Assembly: GCF_000723165.1 (NCBI RefSeq)
Contig: NZ_HG322949.1
Coordinates: forward strand, 2,690,884-2,754,883
From: Janthinobacterium agaricidamnosum NBRC 102515 = DSM 9628
GTDB lineage: Bacteria > Pseudomonadota > Gammaproteobacteria > Burkholderiales > Burkholderiaceae_D
Length of the DNA stretch: 64,000 nucleotides
Direction of reading: 5' to 3'
Position numbers and translations under genes: made by a program. The notes beneath the pieces were generated by a model that was not told where the DNA came from, searched no databases, and saw nothing but the letters and a program-made list of their open reading frames with translations. Shown here piece after piece: positions 48,598 to 58,163 of this stretch. Positions within the stretch are counted from its first letter, which is position 1. Every line of letters begins with the position of its first letter.

Positions 48598-50391
48598 TCA
48601 ATTAACAGCCTTAATCCAGTCAAAGCACTTTTTGAATTCAGGCATTTTCAAGTCTAACTCAGCTGCGTCCAACTCGCGTAATTCCGCTTCCTGAGCAATT
48701 ATCGCGTCCTCCCCTTTCTGATCATACCGGGTTACCTGCTCAATGCAGCCGTTTGGCCACATCCAAATTCCCAACGTCTTCAGTTCATCATGAACACTCG
48801 TTGCGATGCCCTTACCGACGTCATCTTGTGCCCACAGCGCCCATGTGTCTGCTGCTTGCCAGTTTGATTTTTTATCTTTTGCTGGCAGTCCATTATCGCC
48901 CAAATGGAACTTGTGAACTTCCTGCATTCGTTTCAATGCATCCTTCGTGTTTTGCACATCTGCGCGATCCTTTGGCAACAGCGAGGCATTGCCTTTACGA
49001 GCATCAACAAAGGCAAAATCCAAGTCAACAATGGCACATGCCTTGATTCCCATCGCGGCTAAAACTGGCATCGCTTTGGGAATATCCGAGCAAGCCCCCA
49101 TTGAGACAAATGTGATTTGATGCAGTTCAGGAGCCACGCCAAATAGTCGTTCATAGGCAAGCGGCAGTAGACGCCGATCAGTTTTACCTTCGCATAAAAC
49201 TACTCGTTCGGAAAAATATATTTCAGCTACATTGCCAAGCTCAAAGAGTGTTCTTGACTGAGACTCAGCATCATCTAACGCTGATTGCACTGCAGCCCGG
49301 AGTGGAATGCGAGCCGTTGTCCCTTGATCTTTCGTCTTGCCAACAATTACGGTGTCTGATGCGTTTTCTCTGCTTAGCATCAACGGTGAATGTGTGGAAA
49401 AGACAACTTGAAAACCTGCCTTCGACAGCTCAAAAAGCGCTTGCCGTAACCTGCGGACCCCTTGCGGATGCAAGTACAGTTCGGGTTCGTCAATTAAAAG
49501 TACGCGGCGGGCTGATGTAGCGGGATCCGCCGTTTTAACCCTTGCCAAGTAGCGAATCAATGCCATTTGAATGGCCCTTTGCGCCCCCGTCCCGATTTGA
49601 TCGAATTTACGGCGGTCCCCAGTGATTTTATCTGTCACATGAAGGTCTCCAGCCTTAAAGAACTCTTTGATATCAACAATTTGGAGATCTAAATCGAGAG
49701 CTAAACCAGGAAAAAATGGCTCCAGAGCAGTAGTAACGCCGGTGTCGAAATCCTTCAGATGCTCTGATCTGTTGGCCCCCTTTGCAGTGAGAATTCCTCT
49801 CACGGTTGTCATAGCTTCGTTCAACGCAACATGAGTCTTGAGAATCGGGGCCATGATCTCATCAAGTAATGCCTTAATTGTCGTGCCAGCCTTTGCCTTA
49901 CCTAAATCCTCTCCAATGTCATCCATCGCTTCAATATGCAGTGGCTCTGGAAGCAATGCCGACACCGCTTGAGGCAAGCCAGTAGGATAGTCTCGCCAAT
50001 TCACAGGCACGCCAGTGCCTGTGTAACTGTCGAAGTCATAAACCTCAGCTTTCCACGCCTTAGCGCCCGTGCCTGTGGCACTTGCCCGAATCCAAAGGCG
50101 GCCGCCATTACAGTACGGTGATATGGCTGTCCGGTGCTTCTGTTCGGGTAAAAGGTCGATAATTGCCTGGCTAATTCCATCAATCCGAGCACACACTTCT
50201 ACAGGCTGACTCGCATCCAAGAAATCGGTTTCAGCTAGCGCTCCTGGCTTCAACACCCACTTTATCGCATCTAGTATGCTTGACTTGCCAGTGTTGTTTT
50301 GGCCTACCAAGGGCGTAAATCCTTCAAGTGGCAGCTCTACTTCCTTGCAAGCGCGGTAGTTTTTAATTCGTATGTAGCTCAGGGAATGCAT
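48598..50391 (-). CDS. OLD-family ATP-dependent nuclease (AAA ATPase plus TOPRIM)
   Basis: This 597-aa protein has an SMC/RecF-like ATPase with Walker A GQNNTGKSS near residues 30-38, Walker B VLLIDEPELYLHP, and STHSPLML. A TOPRIM nuclease domain follows, with VLCEGKTDRRLL near 397 and IVDLDFAF (DxD) near 457. I chose the start at 50391 (MHSLSYIRIKNYRAC) because AAGGAAT precedes it and it is the standard N-terminus. OLD nucleases work in anti-phage defence. No UvrD-like GajB gene is next to it, so it is not a complete Gabija system. It follows the HEPN gene by about 110 bp on the same strand. Confidence 0.88.
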   Translation of the reverse strand: MHSLSYIRIKNYRACKEVELPLEGFTPLVGQNNTGKSSILDAIKWVLKPGALAETDFLDASQPVEVCARIDGISQAIIDLLPEQKHRTAISPYCNGGRLWIRASATGTGAKAWKAEVYDFDSYTGTGVPVNWRDYPTGLPQAVSALLPEPLHIEAMDDIGEDLGKAKAGTTIKALLDEIMAPILKTHVALNEAMTTVRGILTAKGANRSEHLKDFDTGVTTALEPFFPGLALDLDLQIVDIKEFFKAGDLHVTDKITGDRRKFDQIGTGAQRAIQMALIRYLARVKTADPATSARRVLLIDEPELYLHPQGVRRLRQALFELSKAGFQVVFSTHSPLMLSRENASDTVIVGKTKDQGTTARIPLRAAVQSALDDAESQSRTLFELGNVAEIYFSERVVLCEGKTDRRLLPLAYERLFGVAPELHQITFVSMGACSDIPKAMPVLAAMGIKACAIVDLDFAFVDARKGNASLLPKDRADVQNTKDALKRMQEVHKFHLGDNGLPAKDKKSNWQAADTWALWAQDDVGKGIATSVHDELKTLGIWMWPNGCIEQVTRYDQKGEDAIIAQEAELRELDAAELDLKMPEFKKCFDWIKAVN

Positions 50392-50498
50392 GTTATTCCT
50401 TATCGTGAAAGATACTTGCATTATTGACAATTTGCTGCCGAACATAATAACTGACAATAATCACAAAGCACAACAAAAAGCTACAGACAGACAAAGAA

Positions 50499-51335
50499 TT
50501 AGATTTTCGCGTCCGCGAAAATCATGGTAGCGCTTGCGCCCGGCAGCTTCTCCACCGCGAACACGCCCAAGGCATGCAATACCTTGCCGATCAGCGCGAC
50601 GCACTCGGAAATGAATTCGTCTGTCATGTAGCATACCCAGGGTTTGGAATCGCTCGTCGCCCACGCGAACCAGTGATCTGGCCATTTATCGTTGACGATG
50701 AGCGCGCGGAACTTTTCCCGTTCATCCATTGGCCATTCGAATCCAAGGTGGAACATCTTGTTGCGGTACGCGAACACCGCGCCCAGCGTTTTTCGAAGGT
50801 CGGACGGCAGAAATTCCTCCAGTCCGGTCGCGTTGGACAGCTGCATGATGCCTTCGATCAGATTTCCCCTCCTTTCCCCATTTTTCCAAATAAATCGGCA
50901 GTCCCAGCAGACCTCCGGATCCGCCTTCCATCTCGGATGCTCGGGCAGCAGATCGGTCGAATCGCCGAAGTGGGTCCGGGCGGATTGGAACGCCTGGTAG
51001 AAAACCGATTCGATGAACGGTGCCAGCATTCCGATTGCGGCCATGCTGTGCGCCGCGTCCGCATACACCGACGTGTTCAGGAGGTCGACCCGCTCGTCGT
51101 TCGCTTGGTGGCTTCGCATGCCGCTCAGGCGCGGCAGTTCACGCTCGATCTCCAGGATCCTTTCGCTGCTGCGCCGTTCGTTCTGCCTGTGCTGTTCCAG
51201 CAGGGAGCCGATGGCTTGAAGCTGCGACTCGTAGTCGACGGCCGGAAGCAGGATGCACGCGAAGTCACGGGGCGCCATGCTGAAGGATTCCTGGGAGCTG
51301 GTTATATCAGAAGGCTGCCCTTCGATGTTTTTCAT
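50499..51335 (-). CDS. HEPN-like RNase candidate, partner of the CHAT protease
   Basis: This 278-aa protein is unknown as a whole. Residues 189-197 read AYRNKMFHL, matching the HEPN RNase motif R-x4-H (Arg191, His196) in a helical region, as in many toxin and abortive-infection proteins. A coiled-coil segment (about 40-70) and CWDCRFIWKNGE precede it. Its ATG overlaps the stop of the CHAT gene (ATGA, 51332-51335), with AAGGTGG as ribosome-binding site, so the two are made together. A role as an RNA-cutting effector released or activated by the protease is inferred. Confidence 0.72.
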   Translation of the reverse strand: MKNIEGQPSDITSSQESFSMAPRDFACILLPAVDYESQLQAIGSLLEQHRQNERRSSERILEIERELPRLSGMRSHQANDERVDLLNTSVYADAAHSMAAIGMLAPFIESVFYQAFQSARTHFGDSTDLLPEHPRWKADPEVCWDCRFIWKNGERRGNLIEGIMQLSNATGLEEFLPSDLRKTLGAVFAYRNKMFHLGFEWPMDEREKFRALIVNDKWPDHWFAWATSDSKPWVCYMTDEFISECVALIGKVLHALGVFAVEKLPGASATMIFADAKI

Positions 51336-51919
51336 AGATCCACCTTCCTGAATCCAGAGCTAGCGCTTGCCGACTTTGTAAAGTAGCGCATATGGACGCC
51401 GAAGATGTCCTTGAGGCGCGATACGGTCTCCTGTATTGGCTGGCCTTTCATCGCGCTCGCCTCGTCGCGGAGCATGAGGTGGTAGAAGGCCAACCAGAAA
51501 ATCGTGGCCCGGTCGAAGTCGATCTTCCTGTACGGGCCGACCACGGAAAGGCATCCGGTTTCCGAGAACAGAGACGCTGCGCACTCGGCATTGGTGACGG
51601 AGCAAGACGAAAAGAAGACCCTACGGCCCTTCAGTGCCGGCGCGAGGATCTCGCCCAATTCGTCGAACGATAAATTGTCCAGCGTAAGGGCTATGCCATG
51701 CCGGTTGCCGTGGCACGATATGTGCAAATATCGGAACCTGCTTTTCTCAAAGAGGGCGACGGCCTTTTCGAGTTCTCTGCGCGTGCGTAGGTACATGTAC
51801 TCGGGCTCGGAGCCGCTGAGCCGGAGCATTCGGGAAAGGATGCCACCTTCGAAGCGGTCCTCCTTCTCGTCGGAGAACCCGAGGGACTCGATAATGAAGA
51901 CGCGCGGTAGGGTTGCCAT
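51332..51919 (-). CDS. small CHAT/caspase-like protease
   Basis: This 195-aa protein shows a caspase-type His-Cys pair in the right order and context: YLHISCHG with His70, and VFFSSCS with Cys106, each after a hydrophobic beta strand, as in CHAT and other clan CD proteases. It has only the protease fold, with no TPR or sensor domain. Its stop overlaps the start of the HEPN gene. A small gene of unknown function begins 320 bp upstream on the same strand. CHAT proteases serve in bacterial defence systems such as Craspase, and this short two-gene form is not one I recognise. Confidence 0.75.
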   Translation of the reverse strand: MATLPRVFIIESLGFSDEKEDRFEGGILSRMLRLSGSEPEYMYLRTRRELEKAVALFEKSRFRYLHISCHGNRHGIALTLDNLSFDELGEILAPALKGRRVFFSSCSVTNAECAASLFSETGCLSVVGPYRKIDFDRATIFWLAFYHLMLRDEASAMKGQPIQETVSRLKDIFGVHMRYFTKSASASSGFRKVDL

Positions 51920-51957
51920 GTGATCGTATCCGGAATTGGCGCAGTGCAGGCGCCGGG

Positions 51958-52238
51958 TTATGCTGCCTCGGACGTCACGAAGACGGCCAGGTCCTGTTCG
52001 GAAATCGGCGGCACGGCCGCCCCACGGACTCCGCCTTGCCGTAACTTACGGCGAGCTGCTTGCATCGTTCGTAGATCGTGGCGTCGTGGTAGTCGGACCG
52101 CATTTTGGCGACATGGCTTTCGAGCGCCCGCCACCAGTAGCGGACCGGAACCGAAAAGCTGTTTTCGATAAGGCCGTCGTCCAGCCATTTTCTTTGGTGG
52201 AGATTGGAAACGGTTTCAAGCACGTCCAAAAGCGGCAC
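51958..52238 (-). CDS. small hypothetical protein, possibly frameshifted near its end
   Basis: A GTG at 52238 follows AAGGAGG closely. The frame reads PLLDVLETVSNLHQRKW, then VRYWWRALESHVAKMRSD through KQLAVSYGKAESVG, and stops at 51975 after a run of Arg and Pro. If one G were added to the GGGG run near 52020, it would instead continue AAVPPISEQDLAVFVTSEAA to a stop at 51958. That ending looks more natural. It lies just upstream of the CHAT gene and may be part of the same operon. Family not recognised. Confidence 0.5.
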
Positions 52239-52669
52239 AAAAACCTCCTTGAGGGACGGGCCAGAATGGTTAAGTCCAATTGCCAGTCAGAGATAATTGG
52301 TCGAGGGATGCTCGCCGCAGCTTGCCGCTTGAACTCTGGGTTTGAAGCGGCGCCATGGGCTCAGGGGGCTTGCGATACCAACGCGTAGTGATTTCAATTA
52401 GATCACGGTACATCGGCTCTTTCAGGAAATACTGCACCATATACTGCGACAACGCTTGATTTGCCAAGAAGTGGCAGTCTCCTTTTCTCTGTAAGTTGTA
52501 ATGATGATCTGCGAGGGTCGACTTCGGACGTTGCAGCATCCAACGTGGAACGTCTTTCCTATACCCCCTCGCGCGCATGGCATCGCCATACAGTGGTGCC
52601 ATGAAATCATGGGGTACCCTGACTTTTTCGGACACTCTGGTTTGGTAAACTTCACCAACTGGAGAACAT

Positions 52670-52981
52670 ATGACACGCTCAAAAACCTACACACCGGAGC
52701 TTCGGGAAGAAGCGGTAAAACTGGTCCTGACACAAGGCCTGACGCTGGAAGACGCCGCGTTGCGCCTGACCATTCCAAAGGGCACGCTGGCCAACTGGGT
52801 GAGTGCGGCAAAGCGCGGTACGTCGCCTAAAGTGGCTCCTGGCAGCCGCTCCGTGCCTGAGCTGGAAGCCGAGGTAAGCAAGCTGCGCAAAGAGCTCGCC
52901 GAGGCACGCATGGAGCGCGATATCGTAAAAAAAGCGGCAGCGTACTTTGCGCGGGAGTCGCTGCCAGGTACGCGGTCATGA
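52670..52981 (+). CDS. IS3 transposase OrfA
   Basis: This 103-aa helix-turn-helix protein (TRSKTYTPELREEAVKLVL) ends in a leucine-zipper-like helix (VPELEAEVSKLRKELAEARM). A run of seven A followed by G at 52927-52934 is the usual place for the -1 frameshift that makes the OrfAB transposase. Its stop overlaps the ATG of orfB (52978-52981). GGAG precedes the start. Confidence 0.92.
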   Translation: MTRSKTYTPELREEAVKLVLTQGLTLEDAALRLTIPKGTLANWVSAAKRGTSPKVAPGSRSVPELEAEVSKLRKELAEARMERDIVKKAAAYFARESLPGTRS

Positions 52982-53553
52982 AGACCTTGCGACTCGAATT
53001 TCCCGTCACCGTCATGTGCCGCGTCTTTAGCGTCTCGCGCAGCGGTTTCTACGCTTGGGCGAACGGCAAACCGTCGCAGCGGGCGCAGGACGACGCGCGC
53101 CTGAAGGTCGCCATCGAGGCCGTGCACGCGCAGAGCCGGCAGACCTACGGCCCGTTGCGCATGCAGCCGGAACTGACGGCGCAGGGCTTTCCGGCCGGCC
53201 GTGATCGTATCGTCCGTCTGCGTCGCGAGCTCGCCTTACGCTGCAAGCAAAAGCGCAAGTTCAAGGCCACTACGAACTCGAACCATGACTTGCCGGTGGC
53301 CGACAACCTGCTCAATCAGACCTTTGCACCAACCCGGCCGAACGAAGCCTGGGTGACCGACATCACCTATGTAGCCACCGGCGAGGGCTGGCTTTACCTG
53401 GCCGGCATCAAGGACGTGTTCACCTGCGAGCTGGTGGGCTATGCGATGGACGAGCGCATGACGCAAACGCTGACGGCAACGGCCCTGTGGAAGGCTGTGC
53501 GCAACAAACGTCCTGCGCCGGGCCTGATTCACCACTCCGACCGCGGCAGTCAG

Positions 53554-55004
53554 GGCGGATTCAACCGGTCGTCGCAACACTACATTGTAGAACAGATTTT
53601 AGGTGCTCGTTCAGTGCTTCGGCCGGTGTCTTCCAGCCAAGCGTTTTCCGTGGCCTGGAATTGAGCGCGTTGGCAACGGCCTGCAGCTCTCGTGAGCTCC
53701 AACGAGACAGATCTGTCCCCTTTGGAAAGTACTGCCGTAGGAGGCCGTTCGTATTTTCGTTCGTGCCGCGCTGCCATGGACTGTGTGGGTCGGCAAAGAA
53801 CACCTGCACCCCGGACTCGATCGTGAAGCGGGCGTGATCGGATAGTTCCTTACCACGATCCCAAGTCAATGACTGCCACAACTGGGCAGGCAATTTAGTC
53901 ACCGTTTTCTTGAGCGCGTTGGTCATCGTAATAGCTCCATAGCCAGCCAGCGCGGGGCCATTCTTTGTTCTGGGAATCACCCCGTAGCCTTCCTCACGAG
54001 GTAGGTGAACAAGCATAGTGAATCGGCTTGACCGCTCAACCAGCGTCCCAATCGCGGACCTGTTCAGTCCGATGATCAGGTCCCCCTCCCAATGGCCCGG
54101 GACAGCACGATCTTGCGCTTCTGCAGGCCGGTTAGAGATCATCACATCCTCGTTGACGTGTGCCCATGCCTTCGCTTGCGCCCTTGCCCTGGGCACGCGC
54201 AACGCCCGTCCGCTACGCAGACAGCTAACCAGTTCACGCTTGAGAGCCCCTCGTCCCTGAATGTAGAGTGCTTGATAAATGGCTTCGTGAGAAATGCGCA
54301 TAGATTCGTCATATGGGAAGTCGGTCTGCAGTCGGTTCGAAATTTGTTCGGGTGACCAAGCATTGACCCATTTGCGGTCACCGCGATGCGGCTTGTTTCT
54401 TCCTATGAACGGTGCTTGCACCGGTCCAGAAACGTGACGGCCCCTAGCGTCGCGAACCATGCCCTCCAACCTATCTTGCACGTACTGGCGCAACCGTGGA
54501 TTAGTCGCGAGTTTGGATGGCTTGGGTCTTTTAGCAACCAGCTCCGCTTTCCACTGCGCAACCGAAGCGCGATACTCAAGTCGGCCGCCACGAGTTGCAG
54601 CGTTACGTGTTAGTTCTCGCGAAACCGTTGATGGGTTGCGTCCAATACGGCGCGCAATCTCTCGTATCCCGACACCTTGGCACGAAAGCAGTCCAATTTC
54701 CTCTCGCTCCGCGAACGACAAATACCGCCCGGATATCGGGCTTAACATGGAAAGTGGCATGCCGCCATTATGACGGAACCAGCGAGTCCCCACTGCCTGC
54801 GACACGTCCACTGCCTCTGCAGCCTTCTCAGTTGTAATGCCTGTTGCAATTTGCTTCCAGAATTGCCGCTCAGTTTCCCGTCGATGCGAAGGTGCACCTG
54901 GCGAACGCATCGCTCCTCGCCCCGTCAACTTATACATCCACCCCGCTGGTCGTCCCATAAACACCTCCTCGAATAAGGTGTTGCGACGACCGGTTGAATC
55001 CGCC
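53554..55004. mobile_element. IS30-family insertion sequence inside IS3
   Basis: This 1451-bp element has perfect inverted ends GGCGGATTCAACCGGTCG (the match runs 27 bp). The 3-bp direct repeat CAG flanks it at 53551-53553 and 55005-55007. It carries one transposase gene on the minus strand. It must have arrived after the IS3 copy it interrupts. Confidence 0.93.
53561..54958 (-). CDS. IS30-family transposase
   Basis: This 465-aa DDE transposase starts at 54958 after GAGGAGG (the GTG two codons upstream overlaps that site). It has an N-terminal HTH region (LSFAEREEIGLLSCQGVGIREIARRIGRNPSTVSREL) and an rve/DDE domain with GHWEGDLIIG, TWDRGKEL and the downstream NENTNGLLRQYFPKGTD, all standard for IS30. 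The gene appears intact and its last codons run into the terminal inverted repeat. It is the only complete transposase in this nested cluster besides IS66. Confidence 0.95.
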   Translation of the reverse strand: MGRPAGWMYKLTGRGAMRSPGAPSHRRETERQFWKQIATGITTEKAAEAVDVSQAVGTRWFRHNGGMPLSMLSPISGRYLSFAEREEIGLLSCQGVGIREIARRIGRNPSTVSRELTRNAATRGGRLEYRASVAQWKAELVAKRPKPSKLATNPRLRQYVQDRLEGMVRDARGRHVSGPVQAPFIGRNKPHRGDRKWVNAWSPEQISNRLQTDFPYDESMRISHEAIYQALYIQGRGALKRELVSCLRSGRALRVPRARAQAKAWAHVNEDVMISNRPAEAQDRAVPGHWEGDLIIGLNRSAIGTLVERSSRFTMLVHLPREEGYGVIPRTKNGPALAGYGAITMTNALKKTVTKLPAQLWQSLTWDRGKELSDHARFTIESGVQVFFADPHSPWQRGTNENTNGLLRQYFPKGTDLSRWSSRELQAVANALNSRPRKTLGWKTPAEALNEHLKSVLQCSVATTG

Positions 55005-55867
55005 CAGTACTGCGCTCATGACTATCAAAAACTGGTGAAGCAGTTCGGCATGCAGCCGTCCATGTCGCGCCGGGGAAACTGCTATGACAACGCGCCCATG
55101 GAGAGCTTCTGGGGTAGCCTGAAAAACGAGCTGGTGCACCATCAACGTTACGCCACCCGGGCCGATGCGAAAGCTGCAATACAGGAATACATCGAAAGCT
55201 TTTACAACCGCCAGCGGCGCCACTCGCGCCTCGGCAATGTTCCGCCCGCGTTGTTCGCTGAAAAATTCAGCAAACAGCCACGGGCGGCTTGAAACAAGAG
55301 TGTCCGCTATTGACAGTACACCTCATCAATCACGTACTCTCCAGCATCGACCCACGCATGATAGTGGTCTGGGTCGCTACCTACGTCATCACCGTCCAGC
55401 TTCCCAAAACTGAGAACATCCCGTGACACATCGTCGAGGAGGAGAAATGCAGCGCCGAACATTGGTCTGGCGGCGATCTGATAGTGCGTAAATAAAATGG
55501 TCGCACCCATCAAGGCAAAAAACTGGCAGGCATGAGCAGTAGCGGCGTCCTCGCTGTCGAGGACGGTTTTGATGGATTGGGTGATGCGTTGGTAGTCTGC
55601 TATTGGGAGCATGGGGGTGTACTTATCTCTTATGCTTGAAATAGGATTTTTTGCACTCGGCACGCGAAAAGCATACTTAGTCACCAACTCTAGACGCCGC
55701 TGAGCCGGCGGCCATTTTGTCGAGGTAGGTTCGCAATTGCTCGCCAATTTGCTCTTGTACCTGTAATTTCGCGTTGGCTTGAGCGTAAGCGTAAAGCCAG
55801 CGCCGTCTTGAACCCGGCAATGAATGAGAAGATGATGGCATCGCACCGCTGGGAAGCGGCGTGTTGT

Positions 55868-57412
55868 TTAAGCCGAAGGGAGCTGTGCGGCGCAGTTCCA
55901 GGGCAGGAAGTCGTCGACCCGGTTGACCGGATGATCGGCGATGTGGGCCAGCACATGGCGCAGCCAGGCCTCGGGGTCAACACCGTTGAGTTTGGCCGTG
56001 CCGATCAGCGAGTAGATGGCGGCGGCACGCTCGCCACCGCTGTCGGCACCGGCAAACAGGTAGTTGCGCCGGCCGATGGCAACACCACGCAGCGCCCGTT
56101 CAGCGGCCGAGTTGTCGATCTCGATGATGCCGTTGTCGCAGTAGCGCAGCAGCGCCGGCCACAGATTGAGCGCGTACTGGATCGCGGCCGCTGTGTCCGA
56201 CTTGCGCGACAGCTTTTCAAGCGTGGCGCGTAGCCAGTTGCCGAAGTCGTCGAGCAATGGTCGTGATCGTTGCTCGCGCACCTGCTGTCGTTCATGCGGC
56301 GGTCTGCCGCGTATCTCGGCCTCGATCACATACAGCTCGGCGATCCGGTGCAGGGCCTCGGTCGTGATGGCCGATGGCCTGGCTGCATGCAGATCGTGGA
56401 ACTTGCGGCGCGCATGTGCCCAGCACGCCGCTTCCTGGATGGTGCCATCGATATAGAGTGCATTGAAACCGGCATACGCATCGGCCTGCAGCACGCCCTT
56501 GAAGGTGGCCAAGTGAGTTTGCGGGTGGATGCCTTTGCGGCCCGGCGTGTAGGCGAACCAGACGGCCGCCGGCGTGGTGTCGCCGGCGGCGCTGTCATCG
56601 CGCACGTAGGTCCATAGCCGTGCCGTCCTGGTCTTGCCGTTGCCCGGCTCCAGCATCGGGATCGGGGTGTCGTCGGCGTGCAGCTTGGCGCCAGCGAGCA
56701 CATGGCGCCGGATCGCGTCGACCAGCGGGCGCAACAAGGCGCTGGCGGCACCCACCCAGTTCGCCAGCAGCGCTCGCTCCAGTTCAACGCCTTCGCGGGC
56801 ATAGATCACCGACTGCCGGTACAGCGGCAGATGGTCGGCAAACTTGGCCACCAGCACATGTGCCAGCAAGCCCGGCCCGGCGATGCCGCGTGCAATCGGT
56901 CGGCTTGGCGCGGGCGCCTGCACAATGGTGTCGCAGCACTTGCAGGCCAGTTTCGGACGCACATGACGGATCACGCGGAAGCTGCCTGGTATCCACTCCA
57001 GTTGCTCGGCGACGTCCTCACCCAAGGGACGCAAGCTACCGCTACAGGCGGGGCAAGCTTCGCCTGGCGGCGGGTACATTTTCTCGTCTCGCGGCAAGTG
57101 TTCTGGCAAGGGACGGCGCACCGATTGCTTGCGCGGCGCCTGGTCGGCCGCTGGCATCTCGCGCGCCGCTTCGCCCTCGTCAGCCTGCAGGTCTTCCAGC
57201 TGCAATTCCAGTTGCTCGATCTGGTGGTCGAGCTTCTCCGACTTGCGGCCGAACTGCATGCGCCGCAGTTTGGCGATCTGCAGCTTGAGATGCTCGATCT
57301 CGACATCGCGCGTGTTGAGCTGCTCAGTCAAGCCGGCGACGACCTGCTGCTGCGCGAGCAGCAGTGCTTTCAAGGCATCGATATCGTTGGGCAGGTCGGC
57401 GAGGTTGAGCAT
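55868..57412 (-). CDS. tnpC: IS66 transposase TnpC
   Basis: This 514-aa protein has an N-terminal leucine-zipper helix ([19 protein letters not shown]), an IS66 zinc-finger segment with CPAC ... CKCC, and a DDE domain with [20 protein letters not shown] and [20 protein letters not shown] short IS66 C-terminal domain follows. It is the full length for the family. It is transcribed after tnpA and tnpB. Confidence 0.95.
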   Translation of the reverse strand: MLNLADLPNDIDALKALLLAQQQVVAGLTEQLNTRDVEIEHLKLQIAKLRRMQFGRKSEKLDHQIEQLELQLEDLQADEGEAAREMPAADQAPRKQSVRRPLPEHLPRDEKMYPPPGEACPACSGSLRPLGEDVAEQLEWIPGSFRVIRHVRPKLACKCCDTIVQAPAPSRPIARGIAGPGLLAHVLVAKFADHLPLYRQSVIYAREGVELERALLANWVGAASALLRPLVDAIRRHVLAGAKLHADDTPIPMLEPGNGKTRTARLWTYVRDDSAAGDTTPAAVWFAYTPGRKGIHPQTHLATFKGVLQADAYAGFNALYIDGTIQEAACWAHARRKFHDLHAARPSAITTEALHRIAELYVIEAEIRGRPPHERQQVREQRSRPLLDDFGNWLRATLEKLSRKSDTAAAIQYALNLWPALLRYCDNGIIEIDNSAAERALRGVAIGRRNYLFAGADSGGERAAAIYSLIGTAKLNGVDPEAWLRHVLAHIADHPVNRVDDFLPWNCAAQLPSA

Positions 57413-57441
57413 GGACCGAGTTTACGCGAGGGCGCCGACGT

Positions 57442-57789
57442 TTACAAGGCCGATGATGGTTGCCAGGTACGCTCTGGCCGCCGCCAGTCGATGCCTTCGA
57501 GCAGCATCGACAGCTGTGCCTGCGATAGCAATACCGTGCCGCTGGTCGCCTGCGGCCAGACGAAGCGGCCGCGTTCAAGCCGCTTGGCCAGCAAACACAG
57601 CCCATCACCACTCCACCACAGCACTTTGATCATGTCGCCACGCCGCCCACGGAACACGAACACGTGACCGCTGAACGGGTCTTCGTCCAGGGCCGTTTGC
57701 ACCCTGGCCGCCAGGCCGTTGAAACCAGAGCGCATGTCGGTCACACCGGCTGCGATCCAGATGCGTGTGCCCGCCGGCAAGCCAATCAC
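57442..57789 (-). CDS. tnpB: IS66 accessory protein TnpB
   Basis: This 115-aa IS66 Orf2 protein has IWIAAGVTDMRSGFNGLAA, VFVFRGRRGDMIKVLWW and GLCLLAKRLERGRF, all typical. Its start overlaps the stop of tnpA (ATGA, 57786-57789). It is needed with TnpA and TnpC for transposition of IS66 elements. Confidence 0.95.
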   Translation of the reverse strand: MIGLPAGTRIWIAAGVTDMRSGFNGLAARVQTALDEDPFSGHVFVFRGRRGDMIKVLWWSGDGLCLLAKRLERGRFVWPQATSGTVLLSQAQLSMLLEGIDWRRPERTWQPSSAL

Positions 57790-58163
57790 GGCCGCAGGCT
57801 TTGCAAGACGAGCTGGAGCAGCGCGGCGTCGATGCCGGCATGCAGACGCACGATGGCATCGCCAAGGATGATCTCGATCATGCTGCTTGGCTCAACCGTG
57901 TGCGGTGATGGTGACCGTGTCGTGGCAGGCTGAATATGCACCGGCAGCAGCGCAGGTGCGACCGGCTCAAACAAACCGGCACGCAACTCGCGGCGCCACT
58001 TGAACAGCATATTGGCGTTGATGCCGTTCTGCTGCGCCAGCTTCGACACCGAAATACCAGGTGTGCAAGCCTCGATGGCGAGACGCCGTTTGAAGTCAGC
58101 CGGATAGTTGGGGTGCCCTTTGCGGTTGCCTGCCGTTTTATCTGTATCCAAAGTGATTCCCAT
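57786..58163 (-). CDS. tnpA: IS66 accessory protein TnpA
   Basis: This 125-aa IS66 Orf1 protein has a transposase-8-like HTH (YPADFKRRLAIEACTPGISVSKLAQQNGINANMLFKWRREL). An ATG just upstream at 58166 is equally possible as start. It is the first gene of the IS66 operon, about 70 bp from the right end. Confidence 0.93.
   Translation of the reverse strand: MGITLDTDKTAGNRKGHPNYPADFKRRLAIEACTPGISVSKLAQQNGINANMLFKWRRELRAGLFEPVAPALLPVHIQPATTRSPSPHTVEPSSMIEIILGDAIVRLHAGIDAALLQLVLQSLRP

Larger units (their letters stand above)
52978..55292 (+). pseudogene. IS3 transposase OrfB, split by IS30
   Basis: The DDE integrase half begins MKTLRLEFPVTVMCRVF and runs to LIHHSDRGSQ at 53553. There an IS30 copy is inserted. 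It resumes at 55008 with YCAHDYQKLVKQFGMQ, DNAPMESFWGSLKNE and ends FSKQPRAA at 55292. The catalytic residues (VTDITY Asp, HSDRGSQ Asp, ESFWGSLK Glu) are all kept, but on two sides of the insertion. The IS3 copy cannot move itself as it stands. Confidence 0.93.
52610..55325. mobile_element. IS3-family insertion sequence, interrupted by IS30
   Basis: Ends are TGGGGTACCCTGAC on the left and the inverse of TGAGGTGTACTGTCA on the right, both continuing to GGACACTC. The direct repeat TCA flanks it (52607-52609 and 55326-55328). Without the IS30 insertion the element is about 1262 bp, normal for IS3. It carries orfA and orfB in overlapping frames and splits the DUF2026-like gene. Confidence 0.9.
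52270..55612 (-). pseudogene. DUF2026-like gene split by an IS3 insertion
   Basis: The 5' part (55612 to 55326) encodes MLPIADYQRITQSIKTVL ... FTHYQIAARPMFGAAFLLLD ... WVDAGEYVID. The 3' part (52609 to 52270) continues in frame with FMAPLYGDAMRARGYRKD ... CHFLANQALSQYM. Removing the IS3 element and one copy of TCA restores an uninterrupted protein of about 205 aa. The HYQIAARPM and VDAGEYVIDFMAP segments recall the DUF2026 family of phage and island proteins; function unknown. The gene is inactive here. Confidence 0.8.

Noticed and set aside
48598..50391. Gabija (GajAB) system
   Set aside because: The OLD-type nuclease is present but no UvrD-like GajB gene lies next to it.
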